In this document: in pieces, positions 52,775 through 60,590 of the stretch | Position numbering within the stretch: the first letter of the stretch is position 1 | Layout: each line of letters starts with the position of its first letter | Source: Treponema sp. | GTDB lineage: Bacteria; Spirochaetota; Spirochaetia; Treponematales; Treponemataceae | NCBI GenBank assembly: GCA_016286535.1 | Contig: JAEESZ010000013.1 | Span: 1-60,590, forward strand | Length of the DNA: 60,590 nucleotides | Direction: 5' to 3' | Program-made: the position numbers and the translations under genes | The notes under the pieces: generated by a model | The model's database searches: none | Told to the model about the DNA's origin: nothing | What the model saw: only the letters and a program-made list of their open reading frames with translations

Positions 52775-53908
52775 TTATTCTTTGTCCTCTACTTCAGAAT
52801 TCTGATTTTCTTCTTCAACCTTCTTTGCAGAAACACCTGCTGCAGGTTCAAGACTTAAATCACCTTCTTTAATCCAGCCAATCTTTCTAAAAAGAAGACC
52901 GAATGCCCAGCTCAAAAGACCTGGAAGAACAAAACAAATCATTACTAAACCAAACCAGTCTAAAAAGCCTGGAGTAATTGCACTTGCTCCATGAACAAGA
53001 GCTGCTTCACTTGGTTCGAACCATCCGGTAATTACACCAATCTGTCCGACAAGTCCGCAGGTTCCCATTCCGGAACTTACTGCAGCACCATTCATTTCCA
53101 TTTTGAAAAGGCAGGTTGCAAGAGGGCCTGTAATAGCGGAAGCTAAAATTGGAGGCAGCCAGATTTTTGGATTTTTTACGATATTTGGCATCTGCAGCAT
53201 TGAAGTTCCAAGTCCCTGAGAAAGAAGTCCGCTCCAGCGGTTTTCCTTAAAACTCATAATTGCAAAACCAACCATCTGGGCACAACAACCGGCAACGGCT
53301 GCACCACCAGCAAGACCAGTTAATCCAAAGGCAGCACAAATAGCAGCAGAGCTGATAGGAAGAGTAAGAACAATACCTACAACTACACTTACTAAAATAC
53401 CCATTACAAATGGATGAAGCTTTGTTGTCCATACAAGGAATTTACCCACAGAGCTTGCGGCAACTCCAATATATTTTGCAGTTAATACTGTAAGTAAGGC
53501 ACCAACAAGAATTGTAACTAAAGGAGTTACAATAATATCAACCTTTGTTTTTTTACTTACAAGACGACCTGCTTCTGCAGCAATAATAGCAATAATTAAA
53601 ACTGCAAGAGGACCACCGGCACCGCCGGTAACATTTGCGGCGGCACCTACAGCTGCTAAACTGAATAAAACTAAAGGATGAACCTGCATTGCAAATCCAA
53701 TTCCAATTGCCATTGCAGCACCAACTACATGACCTTCTGTTGCAAAATTACCGGCATCTACAAAGAATTGAAAAACAGGATTTACGTTTAGACGTAAAAG
53801 CTGCTGTCCCAAAGTTTTTATGATAGTTCCAATTAAAAGCGACGCAAAAAGGCCCTGAGCCATACCAGACATTGCATCTAAACAATAACGCTTAATATAT
53901 TTGTTCAT
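52775..53908 (-). CDS. PTS_EIIC_2/PfoR-like membrane protein
   Basis: A 377-aa inner-membrane protein with about ten hydrophobic segments, Gly- and Ala-rich. The opening (KRYCLDAMSGMAQGLFASLL) and the MGTCGLVGQIGVITGW and NNRWSG-like (KENRWSGLLSQGLGTSMLQM) regions match the PTS_EIIC_2 family, known as PfoR-like in clostridia. No EIIA or EIIB domain and no phosphorylation site are visible, so sugar transport by a PTS route is unproven. A charged C-terminal tail (about 40 residues) is present. It is followed with a 1-bp gap by xpb. Confidence 0.75.
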   Translation of the reverse strand: MNKYIKRYCLDAMSGMAQGLFASLLIGTIIKTLGQQLLRLNVNPVFQFFVDAGNFATEGHVVGAAMAIGIGFAMQVHPLVLFSLAAVGAAANVTGGAGGPLAVLIIAIIAAEAGRLVSKKTKVDIIVTPLVTILVGALLTVLTAKYIGVAASSVGKFLVWTTKLHPFVMGILVSVVVGIVLTLPISSAAICAAFGLTGLAGGAAVAGCCAQMVGFAIMSFKENRWSGLLSQGLGTSMLQMPNIVKNPKIWLPPILASAITGPLATCLFKMEMNGAAVSSGMGTCGLVGQIGVITGWFEPSEAALVHGASAITPGFLDWFGLVMICFVLPGLLSWAFGLLFRKIGWIKEGDLSLEPAAGVSAKKVEEENQNSEVEDKE

Positions 53909-53928
53909 AATTTTACCTGCAAAACCGT

Positions 53929-55491
53929 TTATTTCTTTTCAGTTTCGTAGTCTCCTTCTTCTATAATTACAGTCTTTTTAGTAACCTGAACTTTTTCATC
54001 GTAACAAGAGAAAATTTCGTCAGTAAATTCTTTTTTAAGTTTTGGTGTGATGATTGAAATTAATGGAACAACTACTAATCCGCCCAGCATTGCAACAGCG
54101 CCGCAATTGATTGGATTTAAGAACTTTAAGAAGATGTTCAATACTGTAATTCCTACACCAAAAACAAAGCAGGCCCAAACAGAAGCCTTGCTTGTATTTT
54201 TCCAGAACAAGCCGTAAAGGAATGGAGCAAGGAAAGCCCCTGCCAGAGCACCCCATGAGATTCCCATAAGCTGTGCAATAAAGGTTGGTGGATTAAGAGC
54301 TATGATTACCGAAATTAAAATGAAGAATACAACAAGGATTCTCATTGTAAGAACGGTTTTCTTTTCATCAAGATTTTTTGCAAAGGTTTCTTTAATTACA
54401 TCAAGTGTAAGAGTTGAACTTGAAGTAAGTACTAAAGAAGAAAGGGTAGACATAGAGGCTGAAAGTACCAGAACTACTACAATTCCAATTAAAAGATCTG
54501 GAAGGGTAGAAAGCATCTGAGGAACAATTGAGTCAAACATAATTTTTCCGTTTGCTGCGTAGATTTCAGGAACATTGAACAATCTTCCAAAACCACCAAG
54601 GAAGTAACAGCCGCCGGCAATTACAACTGCAAAGAAGGTAGAAACAATAGTTCCAGTCTTTACTGCTTTTTCATTTTTGATGGCATAGAATTTTCCAACC
54701 ATCTGAGGTAAGCCCCAGGTTCCTAAAGATGTAAGAATTACAACTCCAAGAAGGTTTAATGGATCCGGGCCAAAGAAAGAAACAAAAGGTCCCTTCATAT
54801 TCTGTAAGGCCGGAACTGTGTTTGCTGGATCTACAGGAATTTCAGAAAGCTGCTGAACGGCAGAAAGGAAGCCTCCCTTACCATTAAGAACCGCAACTAT
54901 TACAGCGCAGATTCCCACCAGCATGATAATTCCCTGAATAAAGTCGTTGATTGCAGTTGCCATGTAACCACCAAGGATTACGTAAAGGGCTGTAAGCAGA
55001 GCCATTACAATTACACAAACTCTGTAGTCAATGTTGAAGGCTAAACCAAAAAGGGTAGAAAGTCCCTTGTAAACTGAAGCTGTATAAGGAATTAAGAAAA
55101 CGAAGGCAATGCTTGAGGCAATAATTCTAAGAGCCTTACTGTCATAACGCTTTCCAAAAAATTCCGGCATAGTTTTTGCATCCAGGTGATGAGTCATAAC
55201 GCGGGTACGTCTTCCCATCAGAACCCAAGCAAGAAGAGAACCAATAAAGGCATTTCCAAGTCCTACCCAGGTTGAAGAAAGTCCGTATTTCCATCCGAAC
55301 TGTCCTGCATAACCAATAAATACTACGGCAGAAAAATAAGATGTTCCGTAAGCAAAAGCAGTAAGCCATGGACCTACTGAACGACCACCAAGAACAAATC
55401 CATTTACATTTGTTGCAGTTTTTCTGGAATAAAGACCAACTCCAATCATAACTGCAAAGAAAACTATTAGTAATAAAATTTTTAAAATCAT
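53929..55491 (-). CDS. Sodium:solute symporter (SSS family)
   Basis: A 520-aa inner-membrane transporter of the SSS family (PutP/PanF/SGLT relatives) with about 13 hydrophobic segments. It has the N-terminal FVLGGRSVGPWLTAFAYGTS, the core KTMPEFFGKRYDS, and SASMSTLSSLVLTSSSTLT, the last carrying Ser/Thr residues of the Na2 site. The substrate may be proline, pantothenate or a sugar acid; sequence alone does not decide. AGGA lies 7 nt before the ATG. It is in the operon uraA-SSS-PTS_EIIC_2-xpb. Confidence 0.9.
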   Translation of the reverse strand: MILKILLLIVFFAVMIGVGLYSRKTATNVNGFVLGGRSVGPWLTAFAYGTSYFSAVVFIGYAGQFGWKYGLSSTWVGLGNAFIGSLLAWVLMGRRTRVMTHHLDAKTMPEFFGKRYDSKALRIIASSIAFVFLIPYTASVYKGLSTLFGLAFNIDYRVCVIVMALLTALYVILGGYMATAINDFIQGIIMLVGICAVIVAVLNGKGGFLSAVQQLSEIPVDPANTVPALQNMKGPFVSFFGPDPLNLLGVVILTSLGTWGLPQMVGKFYAIKNEKAVKTGTIVSTFFAVVIAGGCYFLGGFGRLFNVPEIYAANGKIMFDSIVPQMLSTLPDLLIGIVVVLVLSASMSTLSSLVLTSSSTLTLDVIKETFAKNLDEKKTVLTMRILVVFFILISVIIALNPPTFIAQLMGISWGALAGAFLAPFLYGLFWKNTSKASVWACFVFGVGITVLNIFLKFLNPINCGAVAMLGGLVVVPLISIITPKLKKEFTDEIFSCYDEKVQVTKKTVIIEEGDYETEKK

Positions 55492-55518
55492 AAAAAATCC
55501 TGTCTTTTACAGACCTGT

Positions 55519-56886
55519 TTAGGCCTGTTCAGATTCCTCATCCTTTTCTTTAGAAAGCATAAGATTTGTAAGAATACCAAGAATAAGAGCACAAGCTACA
55601 GTTCTGATTTCTACAGCACCAAAGTTAATAACCATTCCGCCTACACCTGTGATGAAGATTACAGATGCAACAAAGAGGTTCTTGTTTTTATTCAAATCAA
55701 CCTTCTGGAACATCTTAAAGCCTGAAACTGCAATAAATCCGTAAAGGGCAATACAAACTCCACCCATTACACAAGAAGGAATTGTCTCTAAGAAAGAAAC
55801 AAGAGGATTAATAAGAGAGAAGAGAATACAGATAATAGAACAGCACCAGATTGTTATAGTTGAAGCATTACGGGTAATGGCAACACAACCAATAGATTCG
55901 CCGTAAGTGGTGTTTGGACAGCCGCCAAAAGCAGTAGAAACGATAGTTCCAACTCCGTCTCCTAAAAGGGTTCTTGTAAGGCCAGGTTCTTCAAGAAGGT
56001 TTGTACCAATGATTGAAGAAAGGTTTTTGTGGTCAGCAAGATGTTCTGCAAATACAACAAATGCTACAGGAACATAGGCTGTAAAAATAGTAAGAATATA
56101 TTTTCCGGTGATTGCCTTTAAACCTGCAGTTCCACCTAAAAGGAAGGTAAATTTAGGTAATGAAAGGTATGCACCTAAGGAATTGAATTTTAAAGAAGTT
56201 AAAGCTGAGTAATTGATTACGATTAAAGATGGACAATCAGCAGCGTATCCTATGATTGCAAAGATAGAAGCAAGAACATATCCTGCAAGAATACCAAGGA
56301 TAAAAGGAATTAATCTTCCAATTTTTTTACTGTAAGTTGAACAGAGCATTGTTACTGCAAGTGTTACAAGACCACAGATTAAGCAGATGTAAACGCTTCC
56401 GCCTTCAACGCTTGATTTCATTAAATCGCCGACAGCGTTTCCAGATAAAGAAAGACCAATGATAGAAACTGTTGGTCCAATAATTACTGGAGGCATTAAT
56501 TTTTCAATCCAGTTTACACCGCAGAATTTTACAATTACGGCTATGATTACGTAAACAAGACCTGCCATCAAAGCACCAATTATTAAACCCCAGTAGCCAG
56601 CCTGCTCAGCTAAACCTAAAGTTGCAGCACCGCCAAATGCACTGAACATTGAGCCGATAAAGGCAAAAGAGCTTCCTAAGAATACCGGGCTGGAACTTTT
56701 TGTAAAAAGCAGATAAACGATAGTTCCAACGCCTGCTCCAAAAAGTGCAGCAGAGGCAGAAAGACCGTTACCTACAATTGCAGGAACAGCAATTGTAGCA
56801 GCCATAATGGCAAGCAGCTGTTGAATGGCAAACAAAAATGTTTTGCCAAAACTTGGTTTGTCTTTGATTCCGTAGATCAATTCCAT
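55519..56886 (-). CDS. uraA: Uracil/xanthine permease (NCS2 family)
   Basis: A 455-aa inner-membrane nucleobase:cation symporter. The NCS2 marks are present: AIQQLLAIMAATIAVPAIVG, the substrate-site region VVFAEHLADHKNLSSIIG (Glu and His), GGCPNTTYGESIGCVAITR and a NFG-type end. Uracil is the likely substrate (UraA-like length), with xanthine possible. AGGAG lies 7 nt upstream. It is the first gene of a leftward operon of six and is divergent from tRNA-Arg. Its promoter gives a leader of about 35 nt. Confidence 0.9.
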   Translation of the reverse strand: MELIYGIKDKPSFGKTFLFAIQQLLAIMAATIAVPAIVGNGLSASAALFGAGVGTIVYLLFTKSSSPVFLGSSFAFIGSMFSAFGGAATLGLAEQAGYWGLIIGALMAGLVYVIIAVIVKFCGVNWIEKLMPPVIIGPTVSIIGLSLSGNAVGDLMKSSVEGGSVYICLICGLVTLAVTMLCSTYSKKIGRLIPFILGILAGYVLASIFAIIGYAADCPSLIVINYSALTSLKFNSLGAYLSLPKFTFLLGGTAGLKAITGKYILTIFTAYVPVAFVVFAEHLADHKNLSSIIGTNLLEEPGLTRTLLGDGVGTIVSTAFGGCPNTTYGESIGCVAITRNASTITIWCCSIICILFSLINPLVSFLETIPSCVMGGVCIALYGFIAVSGFKMFQKVDLNKNKNLFVASVIFITGVGGMVINFGAVEIRTVACALILGILTNLMLSKEKDEESEQA

Positions 56887-56927
56887 TTTTTTTACTCCTA
56901 AAAAAATAAATTTTTATAAACTTATTA

Positions 56928-56967
56928 ATTATACCTACTAGAAAATAATTGGTCTACTTAATACAAT
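56928..56967. promoter_or_regulatory. Interleaved divergent promoters (uraA / tRNA-Arg)
   Basis: Rightward: TAGAAA (56939-56944), 17-bp spacer, TACAAT (56962-56967), then about 20 nt to the tRNA at 56987. Leftward: TAGACC (56956..56951), 17-bp spacer, TATAAT (56933..56928). Each -35 lies in the other's spacer. The -35 elements match consensus at 4 of 6 positions. Confidence 0.5.
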
Positions 56968-56986
56968 AAACAAAACAAAGTAATAC

Positions 56987-57060
56987 GAGCCGGTAGCTCA
57001 GTTGGATAGAGCATCCGCCTCCTAAGCGGAAGGTCGTGCGTTCGAATCGCATTCGGCTCA
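56987..57060 (+). tRNA. tRNA-Arg (anticodon CCT)
   Basis: A 74-nt tRNA with acceptor GAGCCGG/TCGGCTC and discriminator A, D loop with AGTTGGATAG, anticodon stem-loop CCGC-CTCCTAA-GCGG (anticodon CCT, reads AGG) and a T loop TTCGAAT. CCA is not encoded. It lies 29 bp before aspS with no terminator hairpin between, so the two may be co-transcribed. Confidence 0.96.
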
Positions 57061-57089
57061 CTTTCTTTTTTTAATTTTTTGAGGAAAAT

Positions 57090-58925
57090 ATGGAAAATAC
57101 AAAACGAACAGTTACTTGTGGTGATCTCCGCAAGTCTGATGTTGGTAAGAAAGTTGTTTTAAATGGATGGGTAAGCCGTACAAGAGACCTTGGTGGTTTG
57201 ATTTTTATTCGCCTTCGTGACCGCTATGGAATAACACAGGTTATGGTTGGCGATAAAGCAAGTGATGATGTAAAGAAAATTGCCGCTTCCCTCAAAAGCG
57301 AATATTGTATCGCAGTAGAAGGCGTGGTAAATGCCCGTTCCGATAAAGATATTAATGCCGATATGGCAACCGGCGAAATTGAAGTTGAAGCTACAGACAT
57401 TGAAATTTTCACAACCTCTCAGGAACTTCCTTTCTCTATTGAAGAAGTTCGTCAGAAGGATGGAACTCTTGTTGTTGCCAACGAAGACCTTCGTCTTAAA
57501 TACCGCTATCTGGATCTTCGCCGCGAACCAATGCAGCATAATATTATTTTGCGCTCACAGGTTGCCTTTGCTACCCGCGAATACCTTACTTCAAAAGGCT
57601 TCCTCGAAATTGAAACTCCAACCTTTATTAAATCTACTCCGGAAGGAGCCCGCGACTACTTAGTTCCAAGCCGTGTTCATCCTGGAAAATTTTATTCTCT
57701 TCCACAGAGCCCACAGCTTTATAAACAGCTTCTGATGGTTTCTGGTTTTGACAAATACTTCCAGATTGCCCGCTGCTACCGCGATGAAGATGCCCGCGGA
57801 GACCGTCAGCCTGAATTTACTCAGATTGATATGGAAATGTCTTTTACAAACCGCGAAGAAGTTCTTTCTACAACAGAAGGAATGATGCAGTACATCTTTA
57901 AAAAGACATTGAACTACGATCTGCCAGCTAAGTTTGACCGCATTGCCTGGGAAGACGCTTTTGATTTGTACGGAAGCGACAAGCCAGACTTGCGCTTTGA
58001 CATGAAGATGCAGGATGCCGCTTTCATGGCAGACCTTGCAGACTTCAACGCATTTAAGGCAGGTGCCGCTAATGCTGGCCGTGATGTTCAGCGCCACAAG
58101 CGTTCTGGTTTGAAGGCTCTTGTTGTAAAGAACGTTGCAGACAAATACAGCCGCAAGAACATTGAAGCACTGGAAGAAGTTGCTAAGACATACAAGGCAA
58201 AAGGTCTTGCATGGATGAAAGTAAACGCAGAAGGCGCTTTTGAAGGCGGAATCTCTAAGTTCTACGCTGGAAAAGAAGCAGAAATCTGCAGCAAGCTTGG
58301 TGCAGAAAAGAACGACTTGATTCTGTTCGTAAGTGATGAAAACTGGCAGCTTGCTTGTACAGCACTCGGTGCCGTTCGTAAGCAGCTTGGTAAAGACTTG
58401 AATCTGTACAATCCTAATGATGAATTCCACTTTGCTTGGATTATCGACTTCCCATACTTTGCTTGGAACGAAGAAGAAAATCACTGGGAAACTGAACACC
58501 ACATGTTCACTTTGCCACAGAAACAGTACTGGGATACATTGGAAAGCGACCCTGGCGCAGTAAAGGGCGACCTTTACGACCTGGTTTTGAACGGATACGA
58601 ACTTGCTTCAGGTTCTATGCGTATTAACGACCCTGCTTTGCAGGAACGCATTTTCGAAATCGTTGGTTACAGCCGCGAACGTGCAGAAAAGGCATTCGGC
58701 TTCCTGGTACAGGCATTCAAGTTTGGTGCTCCACCACACGGAGGAATTGCCCCAGGTCTGGACCGCCTTATCATGCTCATGTGTCACGAGGAATCAATTC
58801 ACGAAGTAATTGCATTCCCTAAGAACAACCTGGCAGCTAGCCCAATGGATGAATGTCCAAGCCCTGTTGATGAACAGCAGCTTAAGGACTTACACATTAC
58901 TTGTTATGATGTAGAAAAAGACTAA
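57090..58925 (+). CDS. aspS: Aspartyl-tRNA synthetase (bacterial type, with GAD domain)
   Basis: A 611-aa class II synthetase that charges tRNA-Asp. It has the OB-fold anticodon-binding domain (VVLNGWVSRTRDLGGLIFI), motif 2 (RCYRDEDARGDRQPEFTQID), the bacterial GAD insert and motif 3 (GGIAPGLDRLIMLM). Length is normal (about 590-610). GAGGAAAAT precedes the ATG. From about 57.93 kb on, codon choice shifts: Lys AAG, Leu TTG and Asp GAC become dominant where AAA, CTT/CTC and GAT were used before. A long antisense frame (57660-58502) arises in this region but is not a gene. Confidence 0.96.
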   Translation: MENTKRTVTCGDLRKSDVGKKVVLNGWVSRTRDLGGLIFIRLRDRYGITQVMVGDKASDDVKKIAASLKSEYCIAVEGVVNARSDKDINADMATGEIEVEATDIEIFTTSQELPFSIEEVRQKDGTLVVANEDLRLKYRYLDLRREPMQHNIILRSQVAFATREYLTSKGFLEIETPTFIKSTPEGARDYLVPSRVHPGKFYSLPQSPQLYKQLLMVSGFDKYFQIARCYRDEDARGDRQPEFTQIDMEMSFTNREEVLSTTEGMMQYIFKKTLNYDLPAKFDRIAWEDAFDLYGSDKPDLRFDMKMQDAAFMADLADFNAFKAGAANAGRDVQRHKRSGLKALVVKNVADKYSRKNIEALEEVAKTYKAKGLAWMKVNAEGAFEGGISKFYAGKEAEICSKLGAEKNDLILFVSDENWQLACTALGAVRKQLGKDLNLYNPNDEFHFAWIIDFPYFAWNEEENHWETEHHMFTLPQKQYWDTLESDPGAVKGDLYDLVLNGYELASGSMRINDPALQERIFEIVGYSRERAEKAFGFLVQAFKFGAPPHGGIAPGLDRLIMLMCHEESIHEVIAFPKNNLAASPMDECPSPVDEQQLKDLHITCYDVEKD

Positions 58926-58946
58926 TCGAATCTTATAAATAAACAC

Positions 58947-58980
58947 AGAGATGGCTCCCCGGAACCATCTCTTTTTTTTT
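58947..58980 (+). terminator. Terminator of aspS
   Basis: AGAGATGGCTCC pairs with GGAACCATCTCT with one mismatch, followed by nine T. It lies 22 bp after the aspS stop. Confidence 0.85.
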
Positions 58981-59048
58981 ACTTTTTTCTCCAAAAACTG
59001 GTAAAAATGAAATCTGGCGGCAATTATATATATAGGGAGTTTTAAATT

Positions 59049-59057
59049 ATGTCATAA
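59049..59057 (+). promoter_or_regulatory. Possible start-stop mini-ORF before the Rpn nuclease
   Basis: ATG TCA TAA (two codons) is preceded by GGGAG 9 nt upstream, and its stop overlaps the AAGGAG ribosome binding site of the nuclease gene. It could lower or couple nuclease translation; it may be chance. Confidence 0.25.
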
Positions 59058-59066
59058 GGAGACGCA

Positions 59067-59903
59067 ATGTCTAAACAAATTGAAGACCTAACATTTATTG
59101 ACGACGGAATGTTCCAGGCTGTAATGCATCAGCCTGGAATAAGTGAAAAAATTATTGAAGACCTGCTTCACGTAAAAGTCCAAAAAATTGTCTACCCGGA
59201 ACTTGAAAAGACGATTGCCCCGTTTTACACAACAAAAGGTGTTCGCCTTGATGTTTATCTTAAAGATGAAGATAAAGTAATTGATGTAGAACTTCAATCC
59301 TATAAACAGGATTCAATCGGGAAGCGGACTCGTTACTATCAGTCGATGGTTGATATTGATAGCCTGATGAAAGGCCAGGATTATTCAGAACTTCTAGACA
59401 GTTATGTTTTGTTTATATGCACAAGTGATCCATTTCAGGACGATAAGAAAACCGGATATGGATTGCCCTGTTATACCTTCAAAAACACCTGCCTAGAAAA
59501 TGATGCAGTTAGTTTAGATGACAAATCAATTAAAGTAATCTATAATGCAAGTGCATATGAAGCCGTAAAGGATAAAAAGCTCTGGGATTTTCTCCACTTT
59601 GTAAGCACAAATGAACCAGAGCAGGACGGTTTCTCACAGACTCTTGCCGACACAGTTGCAAAACTTAAGGAAGATGAAATATTCAGGAAAGAATACGCCG
59701 CTATGAATTTGCATGACAGAGACATTAAGAAACTCGCAAAAGAAGAAGGCCGCTCAGAGGGCAGAATCGAAAAAGCCATTGACGCTGCACAGAACTTATA
59801 TGCAAATGGTGTATCGATAGAAATAATTGCGAAGTCATTAAAAATGAGCCTTGAGCAGGTACGGGAAATTGTGAAGGATGTTCGGCAGGAAGAAACTTGC
59901 TGA
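59067..59903 (+). CDS. Rpn/PD-(D/E)XK nuclease family protein (transposase_31-like)
   Basis: A 278-aa protein. The N-terminal half is a PD-(D/E)XK nuclease: after VYPELEKTIAPFYTTKGVR come LDVYLKDEDKVIDVELQ with the metal-binding Asp and Glu-x-Gln, as in Rpn recombination-promoting nucleases. The C-terminus has the characteristic EEGRSEGRIEKAIDAAQNLY spacer and a small HTH-like segment (VSIEIIAKSLKMSLEQVREI). Treponemes often carry many copies; function here may be recombination, defence or a domesticated mobile element. AAGGAG lies 7 nt before the ATG. There are no inverted-repeat ends or transposition genes next to it. It is between aspS and a lone gene at the right edge. Confidence 0.85.
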   Translation: MSKQIEDLTFIDDGMFQAVMHQPGISEKIIEDLLHVKVQKIVYPELEKTIAPFYTTKGVRLDVYLKDEDKVIDVELQSYKQDSIGKRTRYYQSMVDIDSLMKGQDYSELLDSYVLFICTSDPFQDDKKTGYGLPCYTFKNTCLENDAVSLDDKSIKVIYNASAYEAVKDKKLWDFLHFVSTNEPEQDGFSQTLADTVAKLKEDEIFRKEYAAMNLHDRDIKKLAKEEGRSEGRIEKAIDAAQNLYANGVSIEIIAKSLKMSLEQVREIVKDVRQEETC

Positions 59904-59968
59904 TGGTTCCAGGCGCATGTGTAAGGCCGCGGACGGCACCTGTTTAATAAGAAAGAGTTAAAAAAATT

Positions 59969-60001
59969 GCCCTTGCATCTAAATGAATAGAATACAAGGG
60001 C
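59969..60001 (-). terminator. Terminator of the right-edge gene
   Basis: GCCCTTG pairs with CAAGGGC around a 19-nt loop; on the minus strand it is followed by AATTTTTTT. It lies 10 bp after the stop of the gene entering from the right edge. Confidence 0.65.
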
Positions 60002-60010
60002 TTGGATTAA

Positions 60011-60590
60011 TTAGTCGGCACAATAGAAGGTTGCATAAACTGTAGTACCATCCACTATTGCTGAAATATCAATACCACTAGTAGTAGTATAATTTTCATC
60101 AAAAGTTGTATCAGTAGGGATAACAACATTTTCTATCTCAAAAGAATCAAGATCTACTGTAACAACTCTATTCGCATTTTTGTATTTTCCACTTCCTTCT
60201 GAATAAAAAAAGTAACCATCATCTGAAATTACCAGTTTTTTAGGTTTGATACCAATTATTTTTCTAGGACAAAAAAATGCATTCTTGCTTTCAAGACTTG
60301 AAGGTTGTCTAAAACCTATATTATTTACTGAAATTACACCAGGAAATAATATCTCTTCTGTCTGGTTATTATCTACATCAATTATGACCATTCCACCATA
60401 TGGAATACGCAATGTATCATAGGTGTTAACCTCCTTCGTAACAAGAAGATAAACATATCCAGCTATATAAAAAATATCATTTATAGATGTCACCCCTTCA
60501 CCATCATCGTAAACTAATTCTAAAGGTTCTAATGAAACAGTAAAATTGTTTTCCGAAGCACCTGGATTTTCAGTAGACAAAACAATTTTA
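60011..60590 (-). CDS. Partial gene, repeat/propeller-like extracytoplasmic protein (C-terminal part)
   Basis: The frame runs open to the window edge, so only the last 193 residues are seen; a TTG at 60580 is not a convincing start. The visible part has repeated strands such as VYLLVTKEVNTYD, KKLVISDDGYFFYSEG and RVVTVDLDSFEIENVVIP, with Asp/Asn turns, a pattern of beta-propeller or YncE-like proteins. No catalytic motif is seen. The N-terminus lies outside the window, so its export signal cannot be judged. A hairpin terminator follows. Confidence 0.5.
   Translation of the reverse strand, partial: KIVLSTENPGASENNFTVSLEPLELVYDDGEGVTSINDIFYIAGYVYLLVTKEVNTYDTLRIPYGGMVIIDVDNNQTEEILFPGVISVNNIGFRQPSSLESKNAFFCPRKIIGIKPKKLVISDDGYFFYSEGSGKYKNANRVVTVDLDSFEIENVVIPTDTTFDENYTTTSGIDISAIVDGTTVYATFYCAD

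Noticed and set aside
57660..58502. 280-aa antisense frame on the minus strand inside aspS
   Set aside because: It is the shadow of aspS codon use (Lys AAG, Asp GAC etc.), has no ribosome binding site, and the forward frame is a well-conserved synthetase.
59911..59943. GC-rich imperfect hairpin after the Rpn gene
   Set aside because: It may be a weak terminator, but pairing is poor and no T-run follows, so it was not listed.
1..60590. CRISPR arrays, insertion sequences, att sites, plasmid or phage modules
   Set aside because: No direct-repeat arrays, no transposase beyond the Rpn nuclease, no integrase and no phage structural genes were seen by reading.

Overview
The window looks like a chromosome segment of a low-GC, host-associated spirochaete, most likely a Treponema. 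The pointers are a CheX-type chemotaxis phosphatase, large Cys-anchored lipoproteins, a bacterial XPB helicase beside a Helicase_C_3-type partner, a Tex protein, a PilZ-like protein, and a rumen/gut style mannosyl-glucose phosphorylase (GH130) next to a GH63-like glycosidase. There is no rRNA here, so the genus is an inference. I see no prophage, insertion sequence, CRISPR array or integron. The only mobile-type gene is one Rpn/PD-(D/E)XK nuclease near the right edge.

Layout, left to right. 0-5.1 kb: the start of a secreted-protein gene (cut by the window edge), an 852-aa lipoprotein behind a strong promoter that carries a 15-bp inverted repeat, and tex. 5.2-9.0 kb: a PilZ-like protein, a dicarboxylate/amino-acid symporter, a degenerate SDR-fold protein and an MgtC/SapB protein. 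9.1-13 kb: a CUT1 sugar ABC importer (binding lipoprotein and two permeases, no ATPase) behind a consensus promoter with a palindromic operator. 13-25.3 kb: a CmpB-type membrane protein, CheX, and a giant 3619-aa multi-domain lipoprotein that fills 10.9 kb. 25.5-34.6 kb: a leftward set of housekeeping genes (der, ptsI, a membrane-anchored protein, nnrED-type NAD(P)HX repair, uppP, lgt, a MinD-like ATPase). 34.6-38.8 kb: a rightward set (S41 protease, rsmE, a WecG-like protein lacking its catalytic residues, and a sigma-54 AAA+ activator without a DNA-binding domain). 38.9-41.8 kb: short recQ, tRNA-Leu(CAA), yifB/comM. 42-48.4 kb: a four-gene operon with GH63-like glycosidase, ppx, ppk1 and GH130 phosphorylase, which joins polyphosphate turnover to phosphorolytic sugar use. 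48.4-56.9 kb: a six-gene leftward operon of uraA, SSS symporter, PTS_EIIC_2/PfoR-like protein, xpb, its Helicase_C_3 partner and tsaC. 57-60.6 kb: tRNA-Arg(CCU), aspS (with an internal codon-use switch), an Rpn nuclease, and a cut-off gene at the right edge.

The most striking signal concerns transcription and translation starts rather than any one gene. About nine genes lack a Shine-Dalgarno sequence and have a -10 hexamer 6-9 nt before the start codon, so they are predicted to make leaderless mRNAs. Three of the nine also have a TGN extension of the -10. In four divergent gene pairs the two promoters appear to be interleaved, with the -35 of each lying in the spacer of the other. These are predictions made by eye and need transcription-start mapping. 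No stretch longer than 300 bases lacks a gene.
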